The notes under the pieces: generated by a model | The model's database searches: none | What the model was told of the DNA's origin: nothing | The model's input: only the letters and a program-made list of their open reading frames with translations | Position numbers and translations under genes: made by a program | Part shown: piece after piece, positions 1 to 8,187 of the stretch | Layout: every line of letters begins with the position of its first letter | Numbering within the stretch: position 1 is the first letter of the stretch | From: REBR01 sp033721915 | GTDB taxonomy: Bacteria; Pseudomonadota; Gammaproteobacteria; Pseudomonadales; Oleiphilaceae | NCBI GenBank assembly: GCA_033721915.1 | Contig: JAWWAC010000013.1 | Location: 1 to 64,000, forward strand | Length of the DNA: 64,000 nucleotides | Reading direction: 5' to 3'

Positions 1-111
1 CAAACCATGGCACTGTGGCAGAATCAACAGACTGCATTATTGTGATCTGCAGCCCTTTTTCTGCCGCAGTAATGCGCTTACCGTGGTCTCAGACCGCAGA
101 GGAGCCAAACC

Positions 112-969
112 ATGGGTGCATCCCTATCCAACCAGGTGGACATTGTCCCCCGCAAGCGCCAGTTTGACCTGCAGTCCGAGCTTGCCCGGGCCTGGCACGG
201 CAACGATGCCTTCCGCACCGCCTTTTTCAACGCACTGTCCATGCAGTTCCCACTGGGTGAGCACTCCTTTATCGAGTCCCTGAGAGCCTACCGGGACCAG
301 ATCGAGGGGGACCAGCTCAAGGCCCAGGTGCGGGCCTTTATCGGCCAGGAGGGCTTCCACAGCCGTGAGCACCAGCGCTACAACGACGCACTGGTGCAGC
401 GCTACGGGGAGGAGGCCATCGACCGGATCGAGACCCACTTCAAAAGGCAGATGGACTTTGTCGCCAGCCTGCCCCGCTCAAGGCGACTGGCCGGCACCTG
501 CGCCGCCGAGCACTACACCGCCGCCATGGCCCACATCCTGCTGAGCGACCCGGCGGCACTGGCTGGTGTCAGCGACGAGATGAAGGCCCTGTGGAAGTGG
601 CACGCCGTAGAGGAGATGGAGCACAAGGCGGTGGCCTTTGACGTGTTCCGCCAGCAGGTGGGCAACGAACGCATGCGGCGCATTGTCTTTGCCTTCGTCA
701 CCTACAACTTCGCCCGCCAGACACTGCAGAACATGCTGGTGATGCTCAGGGCCGAGGGCAAGTTGTGGAGCCCTGGCACCTGGATTGGCGGACTGAACTT
801 CCTCTGGGGCCGCCCCGGTGTGCTGCGCAAGGGGCTGCCCCTGTTCGCCGCCTACCTCAAGCGGGGCTTCCACCCCTGGGACCTGGACGACCGCCACCTG
901 ATCGAGCAGTGGAAGGCGGAGTACGAGCCGGAAAACGCCGGCGAATCACAACAGGCGGCCGCCCACTAA
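112..969 (+). CDS. Metal-dependent hydrolase, PF10118 type, ferritin-like
   Basis: A 285-residue protein resembling the Metal_hydrol (PF10118) family, which has a ferritin-like helical fold and whose substrates are poorly known. Putative metal ligands are visible as E80-x-x-H83, H87, E133/H134 and the cluster E167, E168, E170, H171 (HAVEEMEHK). There is no signal peptide, so it should be cytosolic. The start at 112 follows a strong GAGGAG ribosome site at 99-104. The DUF938 methyltransferase begins 20 bases downstream, so the two probably form one transcript. The family call is fairly secure; the reaction is not known. Confidence 0.85.
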   Translation: MGASLSNQVDIVPRKRQFDLQSELARAWHGNDAFRTAFFNALSMQFPLGEHSFIESLRAYRDQIEGDQLKAQVRAFIGQEGFHSREHQRYNDALVQRYGEEAIDRIETHFKRQMDFVASLPRSRRLAGTCAAEHYTAAMAHILLSDPAALAGVSDEMKALWKWHAVEEMEHKAVAFDVFRQQVGNERMRRIVFAFVTYNFARQTLQNMLVMLRAEGKLWSPGTWIGGLNFLWGRPGVLRKGLPLFAAYLKRGFHPWDLDDRHLIEQWKAEYEPENAGESQQAAAH

Positions 970-989
970 CAGGAGACACCAGCCAGCCC

Positions 990-1604
990 ATGTCCACGGA
1001 CCAGAAACCCTTCGCCCCGGCCTGCGAACGCAACCAGGAGCCCATCCGGGCCACCCTGGCGGCACTGCTGCCGGAACCGTCCCGGGTGCTGGAAATCGGC
1101 AGCGGCACCGGCCAGCATGGCGTCTACCTGTGCCGCCATCTGCCCCACTTGCAGTGGCAGCCCACGGACCTGCCGGAGGCGCTGCCGGGGCTGGCACAGT
1201 GGGTGGACGAAAGCGGACTGGACAACCTCTCCCGGCCCAGGGCGCTGGATGTCACCGCACCTCCGGCGGACATTACTGCCGCTTATGACGCCGTCTTCAC
1301 CGCCAACACACTGCACTACGTCTCCTGGCCCGTGCTCCAGTCACTGCTGGAGTGCAGCGCCGTGGCACTGCGCCACGGCGGCCAGCTGCTGGCCTACGGG
1401 CCTTTCAACCACAACGGCGAGTACAGCAGCGACGGCAACCGCTCACTGGATGCCTGGCTGAAGGAGCGGGACCCGGAAATCGGCATCAAGGACTTGCAGT
1501 CCGTCGCCGCCATGGCACTGGATATGGGGCTGGACCTGGTGGCACAGCACCCCATGCCCGCCAACAATCAGATACTGCAGTTCTTCCGCCGCGAGCGCAG
1601 CTGA
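990..1604 (+). CDS. DUF938 class I SAM-dependent methyltransferase
   Basis: A 204-residue protein starting at 990 behind AGGAG at 971-975. It has the N-terminal signature of DUF938 proteins (ERNQEPI at 13-19) and a SAM-binding motif I, LEIGSGTGQHG, at 34-44. DUF938 proteins are stand-alone methyltransferases with homologues in animals (METTL26); their substrate is unknown. An open frame continues upstream to 765, but that part lies inside the previous gene and lacks the family's N-terminus, so the later ATG was chosen. It is probably co-transcribed with the hydrolase upstream. Confidence 0.85.
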   Translation: MSTDQKPFAPACERNQEPIRATLAALLPEPSRVLEIGSGTGQHGVYLCRHLPHLQWQPTDLPEALPGLAQWVDESGLDNLSRPRALDVTAPPADITAAYDAVFTANTLHYVSWPVLQSLLECSAVALRHGGQLLAYGPFNHNGEYSSDGNRSLDAWLKERDPEIGIKDLQSVAAMALDMGLDLVAQHPMPANNQILQFFRRERS

Positions 1605-1751
1605 CAGCCACAGGGAACCGGGCCCTTATGGAATCGGCCAGTCCCGGGTCGGGAGAAAAACGGTCAGTGGTCAGGGAAGGGGAGAGGGGCGTAAGTACCA
1701 CAGGAAGGTAGAGAGGGCCCGGTCACACCGGTGCCCTCCCGTGACGCCCTA

Positions 1752-2822
1752 TCAGCAGCAGCTGCCACCGCTACTGTTCTGCACAGGCTGTGCCCCTGAT
1801 GTGGCGGGCACACTCTGTCCGAAGGGGATATCACTGCCACAGCCGGCAAAGATGCCGTAGTGGGTGTCAAAATTGCCGATAAACTCGAAGTGCTCGGCAA
1901 AGCGGGTATTGGCCAGCATCTGCCAGGTGTTGCCACAGACCGGGAAGACACGGCCCTTCTCGATGGCATGGTGCTTGTCCAGCTCGAATACTTGGGGGTG
2001 CTCTGGAAGCGTGCCCTTGTAGATCACTGCCTGTCCGTAGTCCTCACAGGCTGGCTCCAGCTCATCCAGCTTGAACAGCCGGTAGGTGGCGGAGAAGAAC
2101 CGCGCCGGCGCCAGGCGGGCCTCGATGGCCGGGTTCTCAATGGTCAGCACCCGGTCCTCCACCAGACGCGGGTCGGCGAAGCCGGCACGGCGGCTGAGGT
2201 TCTCGAAGTCGTTCCAATACAGCGCACCGGACAGACACTCCCCGTAGAGCACCGGATCCTCCACCAGGTGGGCCGGAATGCGACGGTCGGAGTACACATC
2301 GGAGAAGTAGAACTCACCGCCGGGCTTGAGCACCCGGTGCACCTCGGACAGCACCTTCTCCTTGTCCGGGCTCAGGTTGATCACGCAGTTGCTGATGACA
2401 ATATCAAAGTAGTCATCCTGCAGGTCCAGCTCATCCAGCTTCTCGATATAGCCTTCCAGAAAGCGCACATTGGCCTTCCTGTAGCCGAACTTCTCGCGGT
2501 GATACTCAATATGGCGGTTGGCCACGGCCAGCTGCTCGGGGGTCATGTCCACACCCACCACCTCGCCGGACTCGCCCACCAGTGCGGAAAGCACATAGCA
2601 GTCACGGCCACTGCCGCTGCCCAGGTCCAGAATGCGCATGCCCTTCAGGGCCTGAGGCGCCACAAGGCCACAGCCGTAGTAGCGGCTCAGCACCTCGTCA
2701 TGGATGGACGAGAGTATGGGCTTGAGCCAGTCGGGGGGCGTGAGATCGCAACAGGCGTTGGTCTGCAGATCTTCGCTGCCCTGGAGCTGTTTGCCGTAGT
2801 AGTCTTGTACGTCTTCGCGCAT
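1752..2822 (-). CDS. arsM: Arsenite methyltransferase
   Basis: A 356-residue SAM-dependent As(III) methyltransferase, which converts arsenite to methylated and volatile arsenicals. Motif I is DLGSGSGRD at 66-74. The cysteines expected to bind arsenite are present: C24/C25 near the N-terminus, C146 in SNCVINLSPDK and C196 in GECLSGA. The protein ends in a Cys-Cys pair (355-356), common in bacterial ArsM. A GAGGAT ribosome site precedes the ATG. No arsR, arsB or arsC lies nearby, so it is an orphan ars gene. It diverges from the zinc-ribbon methyltransferase. Confidence 0.93.
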   Translation of the reverse strand: MREDVQDYYGKQLQGSEDLQTNACCDLTPPDWLKPILSSIHDEVLSRYYGCGLVAPQALKGMRILDLGSGSGRDCYVLSALVGESGEVVGVDMTPEQLAVANRHIEYHREKFGYRKANVRFLEGYIEKLDELDLQDDYFDIVISNCVINLSPDKEKVLSEVHRVLKPGGEFYFSDVYSDRRIPAHLVEDPVLYGECLSGALYWNDFENLSRRAGFADPRLVEDRVLTIENPAIEARLAPARFFSATYRLFKLDELEPACEDYGQAVIYKGTLPEHPQVFELDKHHAIEKGRVFPVCGNTWQMLANTRFAEHFEFIGNFDTHYGIFAGCGSDIPFGQSVPATSGAQPVQNSSGGSCC

Positions 2823-3105
2823 GCTATCCTCGGAAAATCAAAAATCGGTTGAACCCGGAAAAATCACGGTGTGTTGGCGACCCTGGGGACACGCATTGAC
2901 CGCCCCTGTTACAGATGTGACATTATTATGGCTTTACGCTGAGAATTCGACAAATGATGCACTGCAAAAGAGGGTTTTTTCCCACGGCCTTTCTACCAGC
3001 GGGGCATTCCAGTCACTCAAATCCCCTTCACCCCCCGGTGACTCGCACCCTTGCAAGGGGCGCCGCAAGCGCCCAGAAAAGCGGAGAAACAAGCGGAGAG
3101 CCCCT

Positions 3106-3756
3106 TTGAGCCCCAATTCCTGCCCGGTTTGCGAAGCCCCGAAAACCCGCTACTTCCAGACCGTGGCCGGCCGGGATTATTACCGCTGCACCCGCTGCCA
3201 GTGCACCTACCTGGCCCCCCACCAGCGCCTGACACCGGCCCTTGAGAAAGCGGAATACGACCAGCACGACAACCAGCCCGATGACCCCGGCTACCGCCGT
3301 TTCCTCGCCAGACTGGCCACCCCGCTGCTGGAGCGCCTCCCCGCCGGCGCCCGTGGCCTGGACTTCGGCGCCGGCCCCGGGCCGGCACTGGCCGCCATGC
3401 TCACCGAAGCGGACCATCCCACCAACGTCTACGACCCCTTTTACGCCCCGGACCCGGCGCCACTGTCACAGCGCTGGGATTTCATCACCTGCACGGAGGT
3501 AGTGGAGCATCTGCACGAGCCGGCGGTGGTGTTCCGGCAGTTACAGGGGATGCTGGCGCCCGGTGGCTGGCTGGGGGTGATGACCTGTTTCCAGACGGAG
3601 GACGAGCGGTTTGCCCAGTGGCATTACCGGCGTGATCCGACCCATGTGGTGTTTTACCGGGAGGCGACCATGGGGTGGCTGGCGGCGCATCATGGGTGGG
3701 CGCTGGAGATTCCGGTGAAGAATGTGGCGTTGTTTCAAAAGCCGGCCAGTGGTTAG
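3106..3756 (+). CDS. Class I SAM methyltransferase with N-terminal zinc ribbon
   Basis: A 216-residue protein if translation starts at the TTG at 3106, which has GGAGAG at 3094-3099 as ribosome site. It begins with a treble-clef or ribbon pattern, C6-x2-C9 ... C28-x2-C31, followed by a Rossmann methyltransferase domain (LDFGAGPGPAL, then TEVVEHLHEP, typical of Methyltransf_23). The open frame runs back to 2821, but that extension is low-complexity and overlaps the first bases of divergent arsM, so it is unlikely to be translated. Substrate unknown. The unusual start codon is an inference from the ribosome site and family length. Confidence 0.75.
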   Translation: MSPNSCPVCEAPKTRYFQTVAGRDYYRCTRCQCTYLAPHQRLTPALEKAEYDQHDNQPDDPGYRRFLARLATPLLERLPAGARGLDFGAGPGPALAAMLTEADHPTNVYDPFYAPDPAPLSQRWDFITCTEVVEHLHEPAVVFRQLQGMLAPGGWLGVMTCFQTEDERFAQWHYRRDPTHVVFYREATMGWLAAHHGWALEIPVKNVALFQKPASG

Positions 3757-3816
3757 TGGCCATCGGGGCGCGTGGCTGTTGCGGGCATTTCGTCAGATCA
3801 GAAAAGAGGGGGCGGG

Positions 3817-4152
3817 TTAGCTGGCGCAGTGGATGCAGTAGCGGCAGGTGGGGTCGATTTCGAGGCGTTTGGGGTTGATGGGTTCGTCGCATTCAAGGCA
3901 GTAGCCGAAGTCGTCTTCATCCAGGCGGCGCAGGGCGGCTTCGATCAGGCGCAGCTGGTTTTCGGCCCGGGCCTGGCCGGCCTGGGCGATGGCCTGGTTT
4001 TGCAGGGCGTCCATGCGGGAGAGGCGGCCGGTGCTGGTTTGGTCCAGGGTGACCGTGGCGGTGCTTTCTTCACGGGCGGCGCGGGTCTCAAGCAGCTCGT
4101 CTCTGAGCTTGATCAGCAAGTTGGTGAAGTGCTCCCGTTCGGACTGGCCCAT
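3817..4152 (-). CDS. TraR/DksA-family C4 zinc-finger regulator
   Basis: A 111-residue protein: a charged alpha-helical N-terminal two-thirds followed by a C4 zinc finger (C-L-E-C ... C-R-Y-C near residues 86-107), the arrangement of DksA/TraR proteins that enter the RNA polymerase secondary channel. It is shorter than DksA (about 150 residues). The acidic tip of the coiled coil (DxxDxA in DksA) is not obvious, so it may be a YbiI/TraR-like paralogue and not the ppGpp partner itself. A GGGAG ribosome site lies just upstream of the ATG. Single gene, convergent with the methyltransferase. Confidence 0.85.
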   Translation of the reverse strand: MGQSEREHFTNLLIKLRDELLETRAAREESTATVTLDQTSTGRLSRMDALQNQAIAQAGQARAENQLRLIEAALRRLDEDDFGYCLECDEPINPKRLEIDPTCRYCIHCAS

Positions 4153-4430
4153 ACCCTGTTTGCTCCCGCTTTAAACGCTGTGAAGGAAAGCTTTTGCCAA
4201 GGGTAACGCTGATTTTTGCGTTGCACCAGTTGGGCTGGTTTCTGGCCTCCCACGGCTTCTTGAAGACGGCGGACGGGTGCCTCTCTGAGTTTGTTGTTTT
4301 CTCTACTCTTTAGAGATCAACAGGGTTCTTCTCGTCTGCTGTGACTGCCCTGGCGATTCCATGGAGACTCTCACCCTGGGCTCATTCTGTGACCTACTCC
4401 TAAAACCAGCCCACCACGGCTATTAACGCC
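4153..4430. other. Intergenic stretch without a recognisable gene
   Basis: Between the divergent DksA-like gene and the Rpn-family gene there is no open frame with family features. I see no RNA gene or repeat here. The promoter of the downstream gene is annotated separately at 4431-4471. Confidence 0.5.
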
Positions 4431-4471
4431 TTGCCAGGACCTCTGCTCCGAAGTACTGTTTTTCCATACAG
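4431..4471 (+). promoter_or_regulatory. Candidate SOS promoter: -35/-10 with LexA box
   Basis: TTGCCA (4431-4436), 17 bases, then TACTGT (4454-4459) form a possible sigma-70 promoter. The -10 overlaps a consensus-type LexA box, CTGT at 4456-4459, eight bases, ACAG at 4468-4471, flanked by TA on the left as in strong boxes. It sits 23 bases before the start codon of the DUF4351 nuclease, the usual place for an SOS operator. LexA binding itself is inferred. Confidence 0.65.
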
Positions 4472-4493
4472 ACACGGAAACATTGGTACACGG

Positions 4494-5420
4494 ATGACCA
4501 GTCACGATCAAAACTTCAAAAATCTGATTCTGGATTACCCCCGTCAGGCACTGGCTTTCTTCGCTGAATCCGAGGCCAGGGATCTGGATGACTCGGTGGT
4601 GATCAAGCCCATTCGTCAGGAGCAACTCAAAAACCGGCTCGGAGATCGCTTTCGTGAGCTGGATATTCCCTTGCTGGTGGAGTGGCCTGACGGGCGGCGG
4701 GAAGCGTTGCTGTTTGTAATTGAGGAGGAAACCCGTCCCGGTCGCTTCTCCATTCACCGCCTGGTGCATTACTGCGCGGACCTCTCTGAGCTGTACCAGA
4801 CCGATCGGATGGTGCCGGTGGTGATTTTTCTCCGGGGCAGCACGGCTGCACCCAAAGAACTGAACCTGGGTACTGAACGCTGCACCTATTTGTCGTTCCA
4901 ATATCTGTACACCGAACTGGCCTCAATGCCGGCTGCGCAATACTGGGACGGCGACAACCTCGTGGCCCGCCTGAACCTGCCCAACATGCAGTGGCCACCA
5001 GACAGGAAAGTGGATGCTTACGCGCAGGCGACCCGTGGTTTGATCCAATTGGAGCCGGATGTAGAGCGCCAGTTGAAGTACATCGACTTTATCGACATCT
5101 ATTCAGCACTGGATGATAATGCTATGAGGACCTATCAAGAGCGTTACCCGCAGGAGACACAGACCATGATCGGACTCCGAGAGCGGTTATTGGCAGAGGG
5201 CGAACAGAGGGGCGAGCAGAAGGGCGAAAAGAGGGGCGAAAAGAGGGGCGAGCAGAAAGGCGTGCGCAAAACCTTGATAAAATTGTTGACCCGGAGATTT
5301 GGTCCGCTGGATAACGACACTTCTGAACGGATTCAGCAAGCGTCACCAGAAGAGGTGGAACTGTGGCTGGAACGGATTCTGGACGCCCGTTCCCTTGAGG
5401 ACGTTTTCTCAAGCTGGTAA
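4494..5420 (+). CDS. Rpn/DUF4351-family putative PD-(D/E)XK nuclease
   Basis: A 308-residue cytosolic protein of the Rpn (YhgA-like recombination-promoting nuclease)/DUF4351 type. The nuclease-like core is at about 35-100 (RFRELDIPLLVEW ... FVIEEET, the acidic residues of a PD-(D/E)XK fold). A linker of five 4-residue units of GEQR/GEQK/GEKR type follows at about 236-255. A C-terminal DUF4351 domain (LIKLLTRRFGPL ... EVELWLERI) ends in DARSLEDVFSSW. Rpn proteins are DNA nucleases linked to recombination and phage defence. The ATG at 4494 was preferred to an upstream one at 4431, which would place the LexA box inside the gene; its ribosome site is weak. Confidence 0.8.
   Translation: MTSHDQNFKNLILDYPRQALAFFAESEARDLDDSVVIKPIRQEQLKNRLGDRFRELDIPLLVEWPDGRREALLFVIEEETRPGRFSIHRLVHYCADLSELYQTDRMVPVVIFLRGSTAAPKELNLGTERCTYLSFQYLYTELASMPAAQYWDGDNLVARLNLPNMQWPPDRKVDAYAQATRGLIQLEPDVERQLKYIDFIDIYSALDDNAMRTYQERYPQETQTMIGLRERLLAEGEQRGEQKGEKRGEKRGEQKGVRKTLIKLLTRRFGPLDNDTSERIQQASPEEVELWLERILDARSLEDVFSSW
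5199..5258 (+). repeat. Five tandem 12-bp units inside the Rpn-family gene
   Basis: Units start at 5199, 5211, 5223, 5235 and 5247, each of the form GGCGAnnAGArr. Units three and four are identical. Because the unit is 12 bp, copy-number change keeps frame and only lengthens the charged GExx linker between nuclease core and DUF4351 domain. Confidence 0.9.
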
Positions 5421-5460
5421 TGGGGCAGAGACATTTATCGGCAGGGTCACCTTTCATGCA

Positions 5461-5489
5461 GGCGCTGGAGTCAACCGGACTTCAGCGCC
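5461..5489. other. Stem-loop between convergent genes
   Basis: GGCGCTG (5461-5467) pairs with CAGCGCC (5483-5489), and AGTC with GACT inside, joined by one G-T pair, giving about 12 pairs around a 5-base loop. It lies between the ends of the nuclease gene and the oxidoreductase gene. There is no T run on either side, so termination is only a guess. Confidence 0.4.
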
Positions 5490-5520
5490 CTGGGATGGTC
5501 TTGCAGCCAGACGTTGAACA

Positions 5521-6648
5521 TTAGCTCTGTGGTTTGATCAGGAACTTCTCCCCGGTTGCCTGTTTGCCGTAAACCTTGATCGCATCCAGTTGTAAAGCAC
5601 CGGCCAGTGACACTTCGTGGGTGTAGTGGCTGGCGAAGGTGGTCTTGATCTCGGCGGCGATGCGTTTGCGCATGGCGATATTTGTGTCCTTGCCCAGTTT
5701 TCCCAATGCATTGAACAATAAAAAGCCGTTCACACCCCAGGCAAAACCGAAGTTGCGGTTCAGAATAATCGGGCCGCGATCGAGCCCGCCATAGATATAC
5801 ACCTGTTTATAGATGTCGGATCCATAAACGCTGTATTCCGTTATGTTGCGAGAGACGGCGGCTTCCATGCAGGTGAGGATATCGCTGGCCAATTTGCCGC
5901 CACCTATGGGGTCGAAGGCGATGGTGGCTCCGGTGTCGATCAGTGCCTGGTTCAGGTCTGCCTTGAAGCTGTCGCTGCTGGAGTTGACCACGTATCGGGC
6001 ACCCATGTCCCGCAGCAATGCTTCCTGCTCCGGCTTGCGGACGATATTGACCAGGTCGATGCCGTCGGCGATGCAGATGCGGTTGAGCATCTGTCCGAGG
6101 TTGGAGGCGGCGGCAGCGTGAACGATCGCCTTGTGACCTTCAGCGCGCATGGTTTCCACCATGGCCAATGCCGTCAGCGGATTAATAAAGCTGGAGGCGC
6201 CTTCGGTGGCCGTCGTACCCGGCTCCAGTTCCAGACAGCTTTGAACATTGGCACAGAGGTATTTCCGGTAGCAGCCACCGTGAATGACCGCAACGGTCTT
6301 GCCCATCAGATTTTGCGCGGCAACCGATGAACCGGCCGCGACGACGGTACCGGCCCCTTCGTTGCCTACGGGCATGGGCTTGCCAATACGATTTTTAAGG
6401 GCGCCCATGAACCTGGCGGGGACATCGGCACGGATGACCGGGCGATCGGCGGTGCCGGACTGGCTGGCCGTCGTCATATCGGCTGCGCTGAACATCACTC
6501 CCAGGTCAGACGGGTTGATAGGGGCGGCTTCCATGCGGACAACCACCTGGTTTTCACCCGGCTGAGGGATCTCGGTCTCACTCAGGGCAAGCTCCAGTTT
6601 GTTGTCTTCGCTGATGGTCGAAGTCAGTTTGATATTGGTATCGGACAC
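5521..6648 (-). CDS. Zinc-type alcohol dehydrogenase-like/quinone oxidoreductase (MDR family)
   Basis: A 375-residue medium-chain dehydrogenase/reductase. The GroES-like N-terminal half carries NPSDLG and GNEGAGTVVAAG (about 95-106). The C-terminal half is a nucleotide-binding domain. No structural-zinc cysteine cluster is visible, so it fits the NAD(P)H:quinone oxidoreductase branch better than true zinc dehydrogenases. The GTG at 6648 is chosen because AGGAG sits at 6655-6659 (minus strand); a longer ATG frame from 6705 would overlap that ribosome site. It stands alone and faces the nuclease gene. Substrate unknown. Confidence 0.8.
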   Translation of the reverse strand: MSDTNIKLTSTISEDNKLELALSETEIPQPGENQVVVRMEAAPINPSDLGVMFSAADMTTASQSGTADRPVIRADVPARFMGALKNRIGKPMPVGNEGAGTVVAAGSSVAAQNLMGKTVAVIHGGCYRKYLCANVQSCLELEPGTTATEGASSFINPLTALAMVETMRAEGHKAIVHAAAASNLGQMLNRICIADGIDLVNIVRKPEQEALLRDMGARYVVNSSSDSFKADLNQALIDTGATIAFDPIGGGKLASDILTCMEAAVSRNITEYSVYGSDIYKQVYIYGGLDRGPIILNRNFGFAWGVNGFLLFNALGKLGKDTNIAMRKRIAAEIKTTFASHYTHEVSLAGALQLDAIKVYGKQATGEKFLIKPQS

Positions 6649-6818
6649 TTTTATCTCCTGCAAAAATTCAGTGGTCTGCAGCTTCGCTGACCGGTGTGAC
6701 CGCACAGGATGCGGGGCAAGCCCTTGGCGCCTGCGTGACCCACGCCGCCGGACTGTCTGATCGTGTTGATCAATGGGGGTAGAGTAGCTGACTTATTCGA
6801 TTCCTTCCCCTGGGTTCC

Positions 6819-6926
6819 GGGGTCGGACCAAGCTATCTGTATGATTTAAATGTGTAAGACCTGATAATAAAGGTGATTTTTATGCTAGGAAGCTTCGTTT
6901 TGACGCCAGAATGCCCCCTTTAAGGC
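6819..6926 (+). repeat. 108-bp interspersed repeat, copy 1
   Basis: Begins GGGGTCGGACCAA and ends GCCCCCTTTAAGGC. Aligned without gaps to the copy at 11900-12007, 74 of 108 positions match, with both ends nearly identical and the middle diverged. The right end carries the apparent ATG of the broken thioesterase gene, so the element sits at that gene's 5' edge. It looks like a small non-coding mobile or palindromic element; no transposase is present. Confidence 0.75.
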
Positions 6927-7408
6927 AAGTGCGAGCACTGTCTGCTACCGTTTTCAAACAAAGCGCTACTGAGTTCGAGTTTGGTCAGAAGATACTGGAG
7001 AACCAGCCATTCAGCGCGATGCTCGGCACGGAACTTGAGGTTTTTGAGCCTGGTGCCGCCATTCTGTCACTGGCTGTAAGGGACGATCTGAAGCAGCAGC
7101 ACGGCTTTGTCCATGGCGGCGTTCTCAGTGACCTGGCGGACAACGCACTGACCTATGCTGGCGGCTCCGTGCTGGGGAATTCCGTGACTTCTTAGTACAA
7201 GATCAATTATCTGCGGCCCGCAGTTGGCAATAAGCTGCTGGCCAGGGCCACAGTCTTGTCTTCCGGGAAGAACCAGGCTGTGTGTCAGTGCACCGTTGTG
7301 ACTCTTGGGGATGAGGGTGAGCGTACAATCGCGGTGGCCCAGGGCACCATCATCAAGGTTGATCCTGGAGACGCCCGATCCCTGGAGGACGTTTTCTCGA
7401 GCCACTAG
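6911..7408 (+). pseudogene. PaaI-family hotdog thioesterase, nonsense-interrupted, with foreign 3' tail
   Basis: The frame encodes a PaaI/YdiI-type acyl-CoA thioesterase: FGQKILENQPFS, QQHGFVHGGVLSDLADNA (the hotdog active-site region) and, after a stop, YKINYLRPA ... VAQGTIIKVD. An in-frame TAG at 7193-7195 replaces the glutamate normally before YKIN, one base change from GAG, and the frame is open again to TAG at 7406-7408. The last 12 codons (DARSLEDVFSSH) are not thioesterase sequence but match the C-terminus of the Rpn-family protein at 5382-5420. The 5' end overlaps a 108-bp repeat. The stop overlaps the convergent ABC permease stop by four bases. A sequencing error at the TAG cannot be excluded. 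Confidence 0.85.
7370..7408 (+). repeat. Displaced copy of the 3' end of the Rpn/DUF4351 gene
   Basis: These 39 bases match 5382-5420 at 32 positions, and the first 33 bases match at 30. They encode DARSLEDVFSSH against DARSLEDVFSSW. They are in frame with the thioesterase remnant and end in a stop codon. Confidence 0.85.
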
Positions 7409-8187
7409 CCCCGTGCCAGGCGCCGGTGCAGAGCCCATACGGACAGGGGCGCAAAGATCAGTGTGATGATCAGGGACCAGGCCAGCACACCCATGGCCGG
7501 TTCCGCCACCGGTCCGCCACTGAGCAGGCCGCGGGCGGCATTGGTCAGCAGCGATACCGGGTTGACTGCGACCACTGTCTGCAGGGCCGCCGGCATGGTC
7601 TCCAGGGGAACAAAGACGTTGCTGACAAAGGTTACCGGGAACAGGGCGGTGAAGCCGAACAGCTGCACATGTTCCGGATCCTTGGCCAGCACGCCTACCA
7701 GCACCATGACCCAGGACATGGCCAGTGCGAACACCAGCAGCAGTGCCAGCATCCACAACAGCCCCGAGGCCGGTGCTCCCATCCGGAAGCCGAGCAGAAA
7801 GCCGATCACCAGCAACAGCAGCGTGCACCAGGCCTGCTTGACCATGTCGGCGAGAATGCGTCCGGACAGGGGCGCCCAGCGCGCAATGGGCAGGGCCCGG
7901 AAGCGGTCGAACACGCCTTTGGTGAGATCGGTATTGAGGCCGTGGCCCACGTACACAGTCACAAACACCAGGTTCATGACGATGACGCCGGGCAGGATAA
8001 AGGTCAGGTAGTCGTCGGTGGAGCCGGCAATGGCGCCGCCGAAGACATACAGGAAAAGCAGCAGAAAGAGGATCGGCTGGAAGCTGAAATCCGCCAGCTC
8101 CCAGGGGTTGCGCTTGAGGTTCAGCAGCGAACGCCAGGCCAGTGTCAGTGTCTGTCCCAGACCGTCCGCCAGGGTTGTGCGACTCAT
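7405..8187 (-). CDS. ABC-2 type exporter permease, DrrB-like
   Basis: A 260-residue inner-membrane protein with about six hydrophobic segments. It has the ABC2_membrane pattern: an N-terminal amphipathic region, then FQPILFLLLFLYVFGG, GVIVMNLVFVTVYVG, a cytosolic stretch with FDRFRALPIARWAPL, and C-terminal segments. It would form the channel of an ATP-driven exporter with the ATPase encoded upstream; the genes overlap by ATGA (8184-8187), indicating coupled translation. DrrAB-type exporters move drugs or lipids; the cargo here is unknown. Confidence 0.9.
   Translation of the reverse strand: MSRTTLADGLGQTLTLAWRSLLNLKRNPWELADFSFQPILFLLLFLYVFGGAIAGSTDDYLTFILPGVIVMNLVFVTVYVGHGLNTDLTKGVFDRFRALPIARWAPLSGRILADMVKQAWCTLLLLVIGFLLGFRMGAPASGLLWMLALLLVFALAMSWVMVLVGVLAKDPEHVQLFGFTALFPVTFVSNVFVPLETMPAALQTVVAVNPVSLLTNAARGLLSGGPVAEPAMGVLAWSLIITLIFAPLSVWALHRRLARG

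Noticed and set aside
2881..2930. Promoter for the zinc-ribbon methyltransferase with TTGACC at 2896
   Set aside because: The nearest -10-like hexamer, TATTAT, is 22 bases away, too far for a sigma-70 promoter.
5199..5258. Tandem repeat as a possible CRISPR array
   Set aside because: Units are 12 bp, directly adjacent, without spacers, and in frame within a coding sequence. No CRISPR array or cas gene was seen in the window.
7193..7195. TAG in the thioesterase as recoded amino acid
   Set aside because: No pyrrolysine system is expected in this lineage and no downstream element is visible; a nonsense change is simpler.
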